Source: JAADJA01 sp963840975
Lineage (GTDB): Bacteria > Bacteroidota > Bacteroidia > Bacteroidales > JAADJA01
NCBI GenBank assembly: GCA_963840975.1
Contig: CAWJBC010000002.1
Location: forward strand, 186,001 to 250,000
DNA: 64,000 bases
Reading direction: 5' to 3'
The position numbers and the translations under genes were made by a program. The notes under the pieces were generated by a model. It was given only the letters and a program-made list of their open reading frames with translations. It searched no databases and was not told the origin of the DNA. Every line of letters begins with the position of its first letter. Position 1 is the first letter of the stretch. Positions 40,992 to 51,400 of the stretch are shown here, piece after piece.

Positions 40992-43160
40992 TTACTTGAT
41001 AAATACTTTTCCGGTTTCAGTTACATCACTACCCAATACTTTTACAATGTAGTAGGTGTTTGCATCATTCATAGGAATTTCATTCAAGCCTGGCTCAATG
41101 GCAGTCTTCACAACAACCTGTCCCATCATGTTATAAACAACGATGTCACCGGTTGTAGCAGGAGCTTGTACATAAATTGTCTGATTAGCAGCCCAGATAT
41201 TGATATCGTTTGCACCGAGCTCAGGAGTTCCAAGTGGTGTGAAATGGATCACGAACCTGTTTGCATTGTCATCAACATTGTACTCGAAAGTATAGTTACC
41301 AGCCAAAAGATCGGTTTCAATACCTGTGAATAAATCTTCGAGAACTACGTTCTGGAATTCACTGGTTTCGATAGCTTCAATTGTATAAGTTCCGGCACCG
41401 TTAGCTTTGAATCCCATAGGAACAGTTGCTGTTTCAGGAAGTGCATTGATAGCCAGCATTTCGTCACCAGCTACAGTGTAAATCTGTGGTAAACCAGGAG
41501 TTTCTGCAAACAATTTGTGAGCATCACCATTGTTATCAAAACCTGCAGTTACATCCTCAGCAAAACGAACATTTAATACGTCACTTCTGTCATTGCCACT
41601 AGCTTTCAAAGTCAAAAGGTTAGCCACATCACTCTTCCAGAACCAATCTGCACCATGAGCCCTTGAAGCATTACCAACTGGCAAAATATCAGGAGCCGAA
41701 GTTTCAACAAAGAAACCAAGGGTTGGAGCCATCACATAACTGCCCAATCCAGTTGCCCAATATACGTAGTTTCCTAAGCAACCATCATAAAAGTAAGTAG
41801 CTGCTACAGTATTTGCACCAAAAGCAATAGTGTTTACATCCAATCCGCTTGGATAAGGATTTCCAACTAAATTCCATTGCTGATACATACCACCACCAAA
41901 TCCAAGGGCAGCAGCATAAGGTCCGGTATGAACTCCGGCTGCTCCCGTCATGAAATTAGCAGTTTGATCAAAAGGCATTCCGCAATTTGGACCATAATCA
42001 ACATCCAAATTAATACTCCATGCATCCATTGTATTTAAAGCTATAGCCGGACTAATCGGAGTACAAGGTAATCCAATAGGGCCTTCATATTGCATCCACA
42101 TACCGGTGCCCTGATTCCATCCATTTACAAAGAATTCTGGTATAGCATCTGTTGTGAATCCATCAAAAGGAGCTGAGAGATAATGCCATCCTAATGCACT
42201 ACCTGTTCCTGCCTGTGTACCTGAGCACAGCACATAACGGTCAAACATGAAATTACCCGAACCGGCAATGCCAGCATTGTCAATATATGATCCGGCAAAA
42301 CCGTTGAGTGGATTACTCTGGATCATCAAATCACCATTATTGATAAATACACCGTTGGTTGTTAAACCACCGTCTGAGGCAATTGTGATGCCAGCGCCAG
42401 CAGCAACAGTTAAAGCAGCTGTTGAAGCAACGCCACCACTGATAACTACCATAGGAGCTTTTGTAGCATTGATTGTTACATCGTCAGTAGCTGCTGGAGC
42501 TCCCGGAGGTGCCCAGTTTGCGCCATTAAACCAATCTAAATCTCCGCCTGCACCTGTCCAGGTTTTTCCTGTCGGAGGAACACCAGGTACACTTACTGAA
42601 CCGTCTACCAATGTCAATTGATAAACATCAAAGTATTGATTTGTTAACTCATTGATGATCTTAATATTCTGACCATTTGCCATTTTTGCAGTTAATGAGA
42701 ATGACAGTGGTGTGGATTCACCTTCAGCTAAACCACCCAGGTACTGAAACCTGAAAACAATAATGTTTTGTGGTGCAGGAAAAAGAACACCGTTGAAAGT
42801 AGGATCAATCCATGAGAAAATCAGGTTACCAGGAAAATTAGCATTCCATAACCAGTCGCCTCCAAGTGGTGTACACTGTGGACTGATATAGGAAATACCA
42901 TTAGCCGGGGCTGCAGATGTACCCATCCATTCTATTTTGGTATTATCATACAACATAGAAAACTGAATACCCACAATTAAATCTCCGGGTGAACAATATG
43001 TCAACTCGAAGGGTATGGCGATTTCGCCGGGTGCGGTTACTTCAACATTTGGAAGTGTCAAAGTCGCAAAAGTTTGTGCATGCATGTAGCTTACACTAAC
43101 CAGTAAAGCAACGATTAATAAAACTTTTTTCATTTTAATTAATTTTAAGTTATTACTCAA
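40992..43160 (-). CDS. Cohesin-like surface protein with T9SS type-A domain
   Basis: 722 residues. Signal peptide (VLLIVALLVSVSYMHAQ; Met at residue 10 may be the start), then a cohesin-like domain (about 28-190: PFELTYCSPGDLIVGIQFSM, FRFQYLGGLAEGE). The middle and C-terminal part (GLAEGEST to residue 640; WHYLSAPFDG, WNLVGNPYPSGLD, HKLFAETPG, EFQNVVLEDLFTG) is homologous to the last 450 residues of the beta-helix protein at 24375. The final 75 residues are a T9SS type-A domain (VYNMMGQVVVKT...TETGKVFIK). It is the second gene of an operon with the cohesin/dockerin-like protein upstream (35 bp) and the short PIGGG protein downstream (47 bp). Confidence 0.85.
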   Translation of the reverse strand: MSNNLKLIKMKKVLLIVALLVSVSYMHAQTFATLTLPNVEVTAPGEIAIPFELTYCSPGDLIVGIQFSMLYDNTKIEWMGTSAAPANGISYISPQCTPLGGDWLWNANFPGNLIFSWIDPTFNGVLFPAPQNIIVFRFQYLGGLAEGESTPLSFSLTAKMANGQNIKIINELTNQYFDVYQLTLVDGSVSVPGVPPTGKTWTGAGGDLDWFNGANWAPPGAPAATDDVTINATKAPMVVISGGVASTAALTVAAGAGITIASDGGLTTNGVFINNGDLMIQSNPLNGFAGSYIDNAGIAGSGNFMFDRYVLCSGTQAGTGSALGWHYLSAPFDGFTTDAIPEFFVNGWNQGTGMWMQYEGPIGLPCTPISPAIALNTMDAWSINLDVDYGPNCGMPFDQTANFMTGAAGVHTGPYAAALGFGGGMYQQWNLVGNPYPSGLDVNTIAFGANTVAATYFYDGCLGNYVYWATGLGSYVMAPTLGFFVETSAPDILPVGNASRAHGADWFWKSDVANLLTLKASGNDRSDVLNVRFAEDVTAGFDNNGDAHKLFAETPGLPQIYTVAGDEMLAINALPETATVPMGFKANGAGTYTIEAIETSEFQNVVLEDLFTGIETDLLAGNYTFEYNVDDNANRFVIHFTPLGTPELGANDINIWAANQTIYVQAPATTGDIVVYNMMGQVVVKTAIEPGLNEIPMNDANTYYIVKVLGSDVTETGKVFIK

Positions 43161-43195
43161 TTTGTTTGTCTATTTATTAAATTATCTTTCATTTA

Positions 43196-44239
43196 TTATA
43201 ACGGCGGCGTAAAGCTGGCATTCACATCTCCTGAACACAAGCCTTTAAAATTTGAGGTTCCAAGTCCGCTTGCAACAGTAGCATTGGGAACTTCAAATAC
43301 GTAGTCGGCAGCAGCCCAGTTGGATGATAAACCAACAGCACGGCGTTTTACAAGAATACCATCAGCAGTTGAAATTGAACCGGAAACGTTCACATCACCA
43401 GCTTTAAATTGCAGCGGTGAAAATGTACCGATACCTACAGCAAAACGTGCGACAAGAATACCATCAGCAGTGGTAATACCACCCTTGGCTTTCACCAGTG
43501 TTGTTTGGATGGTATAAGCTCCATCGGCTATTCCGCTAAACAAATACAAACCGGTTGCGTTAGTAGCAGGTGATGCGTCAATTACAACAGCGCCCTGATA
43601 CAAAGTAGCCATACAATTTGTTAGTGGAGTTTGTGCAACGTTGTTATACGTTATTGTTCCATACAAACTGCTTAATTTAACAGTTGTCAGGTTGTTTTCG
43701 TATAAACACGGATCCATGTATTTGACCGGGCTAGTACTTGATGTGGACTGGTAGTATTCACCACCATTCATCAAAGCCTGATCAAAAGCAATTCCTGCAG
43801 TTTGCGTGTTGCTTGCAATGTTAATGGTAAACCGTAAGAGTCCCTGATAGGTGGTAGTGACTTCCTTGTAATAAGTTGCTGAACCGGGCTGGGTCATCTC
43901 ATTGATTGCTTCGGTAATGATAGCAAACTTTGAAGAAGTATTGTCCGCCATGTTCACAACTGTATACTGGGCAGCGTCTAAAAGCGTAAGAGGGCTGTAG
44001 GTGATCTTACTGTTAGCGACAATGTTCGATCCAAAACCAAGGGTACTGTAATCGAAATAAATTTGTAGGTCGCGTTGGAATGATCCCGCTACATTGGCCT
44101 TGACCTCAACATCAAATTGAAGTTTGGTCCCGGCATTGACTACCTCAACGTTGTTGAATCTCCAAGTCAGCTGAGGTTGCGCAGTGATCGTTAAAACAAT
44201 TAACGACAGCAGTGCGAAGATTAAATAGAACTTTTTCAT
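43196..44239 (-). CDS. Secreted protein with cohesin-like N-terminus and dockerin-like C-terminus
   Basis: 347 residues: signal peptide (1-20, TITAQ), a cohesin-like sandwich (about 22-190; LQFDVEVKANVAG, LQIYFDYSTLGFGS), a CNA-B-like beta domain (LYLFSGIADGAYTI), and a dockerin-like pair GGITTADGILVARFAVGIG and AGDVNVSGSISTADGILVKR. The tail is LCSGDVNASFTPPL. Carrying both parts, it could link other dockerin and cohesin proteins, like an adaptor scaffoldin. The second loop keeps D-x-N-x-S...D Ca-binding positions; the first has lost its leading Asp. First gene of the operon that ends at 40720. Confidence 0.78.
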   Translation of the reverse strand: MKKFYLIFALLSLIVLTITAQPQLTWRFNNVEVVNAGTKLQFDVEVKANVAGSFQRDLQIYFDYSTLGFGSNIVANSKITYSPLTLLDAAQYTVVNMADNTSSKFAIITEAINEMTQPGSATYYKEVTTTYQGLLRFTINIASNTQTAGIAFDQALMNGGEYYQSTSSTSPVKYMDPCLYENNLTTVKLSSLYGTITYNNVAQTPLTNCMATLYQGAVVIDASPATNATGLYLFSGIADGAYTIQTTLVKAKGGITTADGILVARFAVGIGTFSPLQFKAGDVNVSGSISTADGILVKRRAVGLSSNWAAADYVFEVPNATVASGLGTSNFKGLCSGDVNASFTPPL

Positions 44240-44470
44240 TTTACTTTGTTTTTCAATTATTTAAATATTTGTTTTACCTGCAAATTATGATTAACAACTC
44301 ACAAAAGTAACATCTTCGCAAATAATATCCAAATTATTTTTTATAATTTTTTGTTAAATAATTCTTAAAAAAAGGACAACATTACTTAAGAAGCTCATTC
44401 TCAGCTATAACTCATGTAATGCTATCCTTTTCATTTTTAAAGATTTATGTTATATGATAATCAATTTGTC

Positions 44471-47400
44471 TTATTCTGCCGCAGGTGTGAAACTTCCGTT
44501 CACATCACCTGAACACAGTGACCTGAATTCCTGAGTAACATCAACTCCAGCTACTGTTATCAAAAGACCGTTCAATGAAGGAGGTGCTCCAAAGGGACCA
44601 TCAAACACATAGACTGGTGCTGCCCAGGTTGAAGATAAGCCAACAGCCCGACGTTTAACAAGAATACCGTCAGAAGTTGATATGCTGTTCGACTTGTTTA
44701 CGTCGGCGGCTCTTAGCTGGAGGTTGGTCAATGTACCGATACCAACAGCAAATCTTGCTACAGTAATACCATCGGCTGTTGTTATTCCACCTCCGGCTTT
44801 TGTGGTAGCTCCATAAAGTCTGTAGGCTCCGTCAGCTATGCCTGCAAATTCATAATAACCAGCAGCTCCTGTTGCAACAGTACTTCCGGGAGTTAGCGTT
44901 ACCGAAGTATTTGTAGCCATTGGTTTTGCAGTACCGATATTACCATAATAAACATTACCAAAAACCCTTACACCGCAAACATCAGATAAAATCTGGGTAT
45001 TTGTAAGTACAGCAACGCCATCATAGCCTGAAGCAATGATAAATTTCATTTCACCGCCTGCAGCCATTACTGAACCTGCAAAGGCACCTAAAGTAGGTGT
45101 ATTCAAATTTGGCATCGCTGTCCAGGTATCAGTAGCTGGCTCATATACATAGGATGGATTAGGTGATGCCGGAACCCATGCAGCAGAAGGTGAACCTCCG
45201 CCCATGATAACTTTTCCATTGCACCAGGGTGCACCATCAAATCTGTACATCGGACCACCCGGATAAGCTGTTCCGGTAGTCCACGTAATTGAAGCCGGAT
45301 TCATCGGATCAATCTCTCCCACATAAGTTGTTGCAGTTATTACTGAAATATCAGCACCACCCGCGTAAACAAGGGTATTGGTTCCGGTTGCCAATGAGAA
45401 GGCACCACCAAATACTCCTGCCGGCAACGAAGTAGCAGTTGTCCAGGTATTCAGAGCAACATCATACAAATAGACCGTAGAAACAACAGTACCGGTTCCA
45501 TCAACACCACCAGCTACATAAATGTAGTTGGTACCATATCCAACAGCCTTTGGCCATCCCAAAGTCACAGGAAGTGGTGCAATTGCTGACCACACATTGG
45601 TTGCTATATCATATGCATAGCAGTTGGTAAGGTAAAGACCGCTAACAGGATCAGCGCCACCAAAATGATAAACTTTATCACCAGCCACAGCACTTGCAGC
45701 AACTAAACCCGGACCAGGAAGAACAGCTCCTGCTGACCAGGTATTGTTTACAACATCATAAATTGATAATTCATTATATGCAACAGTATTTCCACCAATT
45801 GCATACAGGTATCCCATATCTGATGGAGATGTATAACCAACTGCTGAGCCTAAATAAGAGCCGACCAAAGCAGCCGAACCTGTACCCCATGCAAGATTGC
45901 TGACTGTAACTCCAATAATTGTTTGGCAATCATTGGTAAGATCCATGTCGGTGCCCAACTGAGTACAAACAGATACGTCCCAGGTTCCCAGACCAGGTGT
46001 CCACGTTGCAAAAGTAACAACAGCAGAAGCGCCGGGTGCAAGAGACGCAACAGGCATAGTTGAGGTATAACCATCAGTAATGTTAAGTGTTACATTAAAG
46101 CTTTCTGTATTTATACCATTGTTAAATACGGTAGCTTGTGGGGCAAAAGGAGTTGTTGGAATATAAGTTCCAATATTATCAATAGACTGGGTTGAAACAT
46201 CATGATCCAAATGCTCCAAAACAGAAATGGTCAAATCACCGGTTCCTGTAGCAGTACCGTATCCACCCACTTCAATCTTAAATTGAGCGCCGGCAGCAAT
46301 ACCCAGAATAGTAATACTCGATTGCAATCCGCAGAAATCATCATTGCATTCAATTGATACCATCGTACCACAATCAAAAGAATCGTAAACAGTCAATTTG
46401 GTATCGAAACTACTTCCGCACAAATCAACAGTCAAATCTCCGGCAACAGTTGAAGTATAATTGTACCAAACATTGGGTGTTGTCATACATAAACCGGGTC
46501 CGTCAAAAGTTGCATAATTAGTTTCCCAGGGGAGGTCAGTAACCTCACCTATAGCGGTTGCAGCAGCACAATTATCATTAACCGGAGGAGGAAAACCACC
46601 ACAAGTCATACATTGTACTGTAGTTGTATGGCATGATGCATCAGCTGCACAAAACTCATTCAGACTCCAATGAGCGTAAAGAGTTCCTGTGGCTGCAGCA
46701 ACATAATTTAAAGGAGAAGGTCCGTAAGCAAGGATATTGCCTGCTGTACCGGCACCATCAGTGATGGTGATATAAGCGCCTGTACCGAGATCAGACATGG
46801 TAAACTGATAGGTTTCTCCAGCTACGATGCCATTTACAGTTGAATATTCTCCAGCATAACTACAAGTCGAAATAGTTGTCAATGTTCCGGCAGGGTTCAC
46901 AGTAGCAGTTCCGAATGCACTAGTATTTTCGCATCCAGTCGGAATCACCCCATAGGTCGCAACAACATGTAGTGTATAATCCCCAATACTATTATTTGCT
47001 GCATCTAACATTACGGGATAATAATATGTACCTGCAGCTAATCCTGCCCAGGTAATGGTTACATTACCATCAGGACAAGTTGTGGTCTCAAATGCTCCTC
47101 CTGCTGAAAATAGCGTAACAGGACAATCCAATGCAAGATTCAACCAGGCATTTCCCCAGGGTGTTCCAGCACCAGAAGTACAATAATCCAAAACAACTGT
47201 TGCTGTTCCGGTAAGGGTAAATGCCTCCCATACGTCAGGCATAGGAAAGCTTGGAGTAGTTTGCGTTGCGCCAAGGTTATTACCAGTAAATGTAGCAGGA
47301 ACGCCATCCAGCAAAGTTTGTACAATTGCTCCAGCGCATTCGTCGTTGTATGGAGGAGGGAAAAGTGGTCCTGTCGTAACATTTATCGTATAAGTTCCGT

Positions 47401-48058
47401 TATCCCCACCATAACCATCAATAACAATATAATAGGTATGTCCAACATAGATACCTATACCAAATAAGGCTGATGTGTAATCAGGATAAGCATCGTCGTT
47501 ACATGCCCAGGGAGTTCCAGGTGTCGCTACATCCTGATAAATAAACACTTTTGTGTCATATAATGAGCCTAATAAATCAACAGTAATTGCTTCATCAGCA
47601 CTTGGTGTATAGCTGTAAACAACATCAGGAGAAGTACTTCCAGTATAAGGACACACTTCATCATAGTCATTTAAATAACCAGATGTAGTACCAGTATTAG
47701 AATATGGCGCAGTAATTACAGTAGCCGAAGCAATTGCATCACCTCCCTGGTCAGGAGCCGGGTATTTTGAGGGATCATAAGGAATATTTGAGATAGGTTT
47801 CTCCAATAAAACTAAACCTTCATTCCCTGCCACACTTTTTGCACCAACAGGGGATTTTGCTTTTTCCTGATCGGCTTTCAACAGCTCCATTTGCAGGTCT
47901 TGCTTTTCTAAAATCACATTAGAATTAGCTTTTGTTTGCGTCATTTGCTGCTGAGATTTTCCAGCAGAGGTAGCGGACTGCTGGGCATTACCCACCACCA
48001 GGATCAGTGATAATGACATTATCATCATGATCCGCATTAAAATTGTAAACTTTCTCAT
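44471..48058 (-). CDS. Large secreted Kelch/CARDB protein with dockerin-like C-terminus
   Basis: 1195 residues. Signal peptide (LSLILVVGNAQQ), a Gln/Lys-rich propeptide-like stretch, three or four PPC-like beta domains (about 100-610; VVYSYTPSADEAITVDLLGS, VWYNYTSTVAGDLTVDLCGS), a CARDB-like domain (about 615-725), a six-bladed Kelch propeller (about 735-1020; LSIYDVVNNTWSAGAVLPG, KVYHFGGADP, NYIYVAGGVDG) and a CNA-B plus dockerin-like end (about 1030-1195; GGGITTADGITVARFAVGIG, ADVNKSNSISTSDGILVKRR, CSGDVNGSFTP). There is no type-A T9SS domain, so the shared tail may itself be the sorting or docking signal. The C-terminal 560 residues are closely related to the protein at 53068-58614. Confidence 0.82.
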   Translation of the reverse strand: MRKFTILMRIMMIMSLSLILVVGNAQQSATSAGKSQQQMTQTKANSNVILEKQDLQMELLKADQEKAKSPVGAKSVAGNEGLVLLEKPISNIPYDPSKYPAPDQGGDAIASATVITAPYSNTGTTSGYLNDYDEVCPYTGSTSPDVVYSYTPSADEAITVDLLGSLYDTKVFIYQDVATPGTPWACNDDAYPDYTSALFGIGIYVGHTYYIVIDGYGGDNGTYTINVTTGPLFPPPYNDECAGAIVQTLLDGVPATFTGNNLGATQTTPSFPMPDVWEAFTLTGTATVVLDYCTSGAGTPWGNAWLNLALDCPVTLFSAGGAFETTTCPDGNVTITWAGLAAGTYYYPVMLDAANNSIGDYTLHVVATYGVIPTGCENTSAFGTATVNPAGTLTTISTCSYAGEYSTVNGIVAGETYQFTMSDLGTGAYITITDGAGTAGNILAYGPSPLNYVAAATGTLYAHWSLNEFCAADASCHTTTVQCMTCGGFPPPVNDNCAAATAIGEVTDLPWETNYATFDGPGLCMTTPNVWYNYTSTVAGDLTVDLCGSSFDTKLTVYDSFDCGTMVSIECNDDFCGLQSSITILGIAAGAQFKIEVGGYGTATGTGDLTISVLEHLDHDVSTQSIDNIGTYIPTTPFAPQATVFNNGINTESFNVTLNITDGYTSTMPVASLAPGASAVVTFATWTPGLGTWDVSVCTQLGTDMDLTNDCQTIIGVTVSNLAWGTGSAALVGSYLGSAVGYTSPSDMGYLYAIGGNTVAYNELSIYDVVNNTWSAGAVLPGPGLVAASAVAGDKVYHFGGADPVSGLYLTNCYAYDIATNVWSAIAPLPVTLGWPKAVGYGTNYIYVAGGVDGTGTVVSTVYLYDVALNTWTTATSLPAGVFGGAFSLATGTNTLVYAGGADISVITATTYVGEIDPMNPASITWTTGTAYPGGPMYRFDGAPWCNGKVIMGGGSPSAAWVPASPNPSYVYEPATDTWTAMPNLNTPTLGAFAGSVMAAGGEMKFIIASGYDGVAVLTNTQILSDVCGVRVFGNVYYGNIGTAKPMATNTSVTLTPGSTVATGAAGYYEFAGIADGAYRLYGATTKAGGGITTADGITVARFAVGIGTLTNLQLRAADVNKSNSISTSDGILVKRRAVGLSSTWAAPVYVFDGPFGAPPSLNGLLITVAGVDVTQEFRSLCSGDVNGSFTPAAE

Positions 48059-48386
48059 AGATAAAAATTTAAGTTAATAAAAAAAAAGAACAATTATTTA
48101 ATAATTATATTTATTGTGTATAATTCATTTCACCTATCGAAAACAGTATAGTAACAAAAAAGGTAGGGCAATAAACTGAAAATATTGCTTGACTGAGCAT
48201 CCAACATATACATTTTCTTATTCAAACGATGTGGTAAAAGACTAAATCAACCTGAAAATTTAACATTTCAATTCGCAAATATATATTGTTTTTTTTAAAA
48301 TGCAAGAAAAAAATCGTGTAAATTTAGAATGTTTCTTTATAAGGAAGGCAAAAAATAATGTTAAAAAAATGTTAAAAATAAAAAAA
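48059..48386. other. Intergenic AT-rich region between two surface-protein genes
   Basis: About 330 bp upstream of the gene starting at 48058. It is very AT-rich, with no ORF and no RNA fold recognised. It should hold that gene's promoter, but I see no exact TAnnTTTG box within 60 bp of the start. Confidence 0.4.
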
Positions 48387-48421
48387 CACTGTCCGTCAGG
48401 GTTTTAACCCCGCGGACAGTG
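48387..48421 (-). terminator. Terminator of the 1409-residue surface protein gene
   Basis: Stem cactgtccg (48387-48395) / cggacagtg (48413-48421) plus an inner cagggtt/aacccc pairing, with an A-run before it (T-run on the minus strand). About 60 bp after the stop at 48478. Confidence 0.75.
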
Positions 48422-48477
48422 CCATCTATTTAATCTTTTATACTATGTATATAATATAGTATTATAAAAAGTGGTGC

Positions 48478-51400
48478 TTATTCAGCAGGTGGAGTATAAC
48501 TTCCATTGACATCTCCTGAGCAAATCGTCCTGAATTCCTGGACAACGTTGGCACCGGAAATGGTAATGCTCAATCCGTCAAGTACAGGATTTGGAGCGCC
48601 AAAGGGTCCATCAAATACATAAACCGGAGCCGCCCAGGCTGAGGATAATCCTACTGCCCGGCGTTTAACAAGGATACCATCAGAAGTTGAAATACTATTC
48701 GACTTGTTTACATCGGCGGCTCTCAACTGCAGGTTGGTCAATGTGCCAATACCGACAGCAAACCTGGCAACTGTAATACCATCAGCAGTTGTTATCCCAC
48801 CCCCGGCTTTCGTAGTTGTGCCGGAAAGTTTGTAGGTTCCGTTAGCCAGTGGTCTGATGTCATAAACTCCCAAAGCTTCCGTATTTACAGTAGGTCCGGG
48901 TGTTAATGTTACAGTTGTGTTGGTGGCCATAGGTTTCGTAGTACCGGTGTTTCCATAATACACATTACCTGATAATGCATAACCAACGATCATGTTAACA
49001 GTGATGGTATAGGAATTTTTAGCTCCACTCAGTTCATTGGTAACTAGATTGATAGTTTTGGTGTAAGTTCCTACAGGCTTGCCTGTAGAATTAATACCCA
49101 AAGTGAGTGTAGCAGCAGGTGCGCCAACAGCAATTGATCCGTTTGCTCCCAGTCCGCCATTGATAGTCAGCCAGTCATTACTTGCAACTTCCAATCTGTA
49201 ATCATCAATATAGAACAAAGGGGTATCAAGTCCGCCAGTTCCCGTATAAGCATAGAAATTATTAGCAGCCAATTGATTGGTTGTGTAGCCACCGGTTCCG
49301 ACACTCCACTGCCAGCTCCATACAAAGGTTCCGTTAAACCAATATTCAGCATAGTCATTATCTAAATCAACATATACCTCGTTTAACATCCATGTACCCG
49401 GAGTATAGGTAAAGGTTGCTGCAGCGAATACTCCAGCGTCAAGAGTTGCAGTACCGTCAACCTCAAAGGCAACCTGCATACCCCACTCATATACTGCATT
49501 TACAGCGTCAAATGACAATAGGGTATTATAGTAACCCACGTTTCCTGGTGTTACATACATACGGTGACTAACCTTGTAGCTCCCTGAAGTATAATTTGGA
49601 AACAGGTGAACACAGTCGTTCACGCCGGTAATCAGTACAGAATTTGCTCCGGTATAAGCCTGTGCACTTGAAACAACAGGATCTTCAGCACTTCCGGGAG
49701 CAGCACTCCAGGTTGTCCAGTCGGTAGGATTTTGCAAAGCAAGCTGGACGCCTGCAGCATAAGTGTCAAACTGATCATTCCATACATTGCTAAAAGTACC
49801 ACTTGTAACAGCAGAATAATCCAATTTATACGTACCTGAATTACCAATGGTCAGATTTTCAGTAGTTGATCCACCGGGAGCAACAGTTTTAGTAATGGTT
49901 GCAGGAGGAGCCGGGTTGATGACCGGATATCCAAGAGCTGTTCCTGTATAAGACAACACATAATCATAAGGTCCGCCGCCATAAGGATAAGGATTGCCAA
50001 CAGAGGTTTGAGGTCCTACCCAAATGTAGTATATACCTGATGGATAATCAGCATTTATAGTAGCTGTTTCACAAGCGTTGACTGTTACTGCAGTTACGAT
50101 AGAGTAATCCGTACAGTTGTCTGCACCGGCATCAATCAGCAATACCTGGAGACTGAATTCAGCTGTACAGGTAATATTGAAATTCCAATAAGTCGCTGGT
50201 GAACTGGTAGCATCGAATCTGTACCAGTCAGTATCTCGGCCTGTACCGGTGGCTGTTATGTAAGTATTGGTCTGTCCACAATAAACTACCGGAGTAAGAG
50301 TAGGCGTAGGAACATTTGTAAACAGCGGTGAAGCCATATTGCAACCGCCATTGGTAACCTCAGTGCCGAGGTCAGGAATTTGAGCCTCTCCCTCAGCAAT
50401 TCCGCCTACAGGACAGATAACCTGACACTCACAATTTCCTGTAAGGTTCAAGTTCGAAGGAGGAACACCAACCACACCGGTTGGACCGCTGCTTCCAACG
50501 ACTGTACCAAAATTATTTACAATTTCATAAATACATTCCTCAGGATAACCACCATTTACAACAAAAGCTGTTGAAATGGCACTACCGGTATTGATACCAA
50601 AAGTATAGGTTACTGGACCTGTACCAGCTGCGAGGGTTATATTATCAAGCAGGGTATACCCATCCACAATTACATCCATTTGTGCACCATTCCATCCATC
50701 ACCGAAGTCATCATATAAATTGACAGACCACAGGCAGGTGTAGGGTGGGCTAATGTTAAAGTTAACCGTATTGCAATCGTTGGCGGCATTGCCATCGCCA
50801 ACCAGATTGGTGCAGGCGGTAAGGGTATTGGCACCCAGAGGAGGATTGATTGTCGTTGGGAAAGTATAGGAAACACTTGCTCCTGTTGCCAGTGGTCCGG
50901 GAACGGTACCATTAAATGTGTTACTGTTGTAAGTATAGCTCACCGGTATGTTCGACTGTGTGCTAGTACCTCCGTTAAATACAGTAATGGTCACATTCTG
51001 AACGCCAACTGGTCCGCTTGCGGGTGAAGTAATCAAAGAAACTCCTACATCGTTAGCGAGCAGGGCACCCAATTGTGCTTCAATTAAATACTTATAGTCA
51101 CCGGTAAATTCTCCGGGTAAACCTCCTGCTAATGGAGCTGTATAAAATGTGCCCCCTCTTTGCGGAGCCTCCACAGCTGAACCCATGCAATACCAGGCAA
51201 CAGCACCCACAGTTTGGGCAAGACCCACATAGTAATCTGCGTTAGAAACAACGACAGGGCTGGTAAATGTGAATGATTTCAGCGTTGCCAGATCACCAGC
51301 TAAAATTGTATAATTGGGTGACTGAGCCACGATGGTTCCGGCGCTGTTAAACATGACGGCATAGATTACATTTCCGGTTGCAGTTGAATGGTTACCTATA

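Noticed and set aside
44370..44436. Terminator after the 1195-residue surface gene
   Set aside because: Complementary segments (aaaggacaacattac and gtaatgctatccttt) exist but are far apart and imperfect; not strong enough to list.
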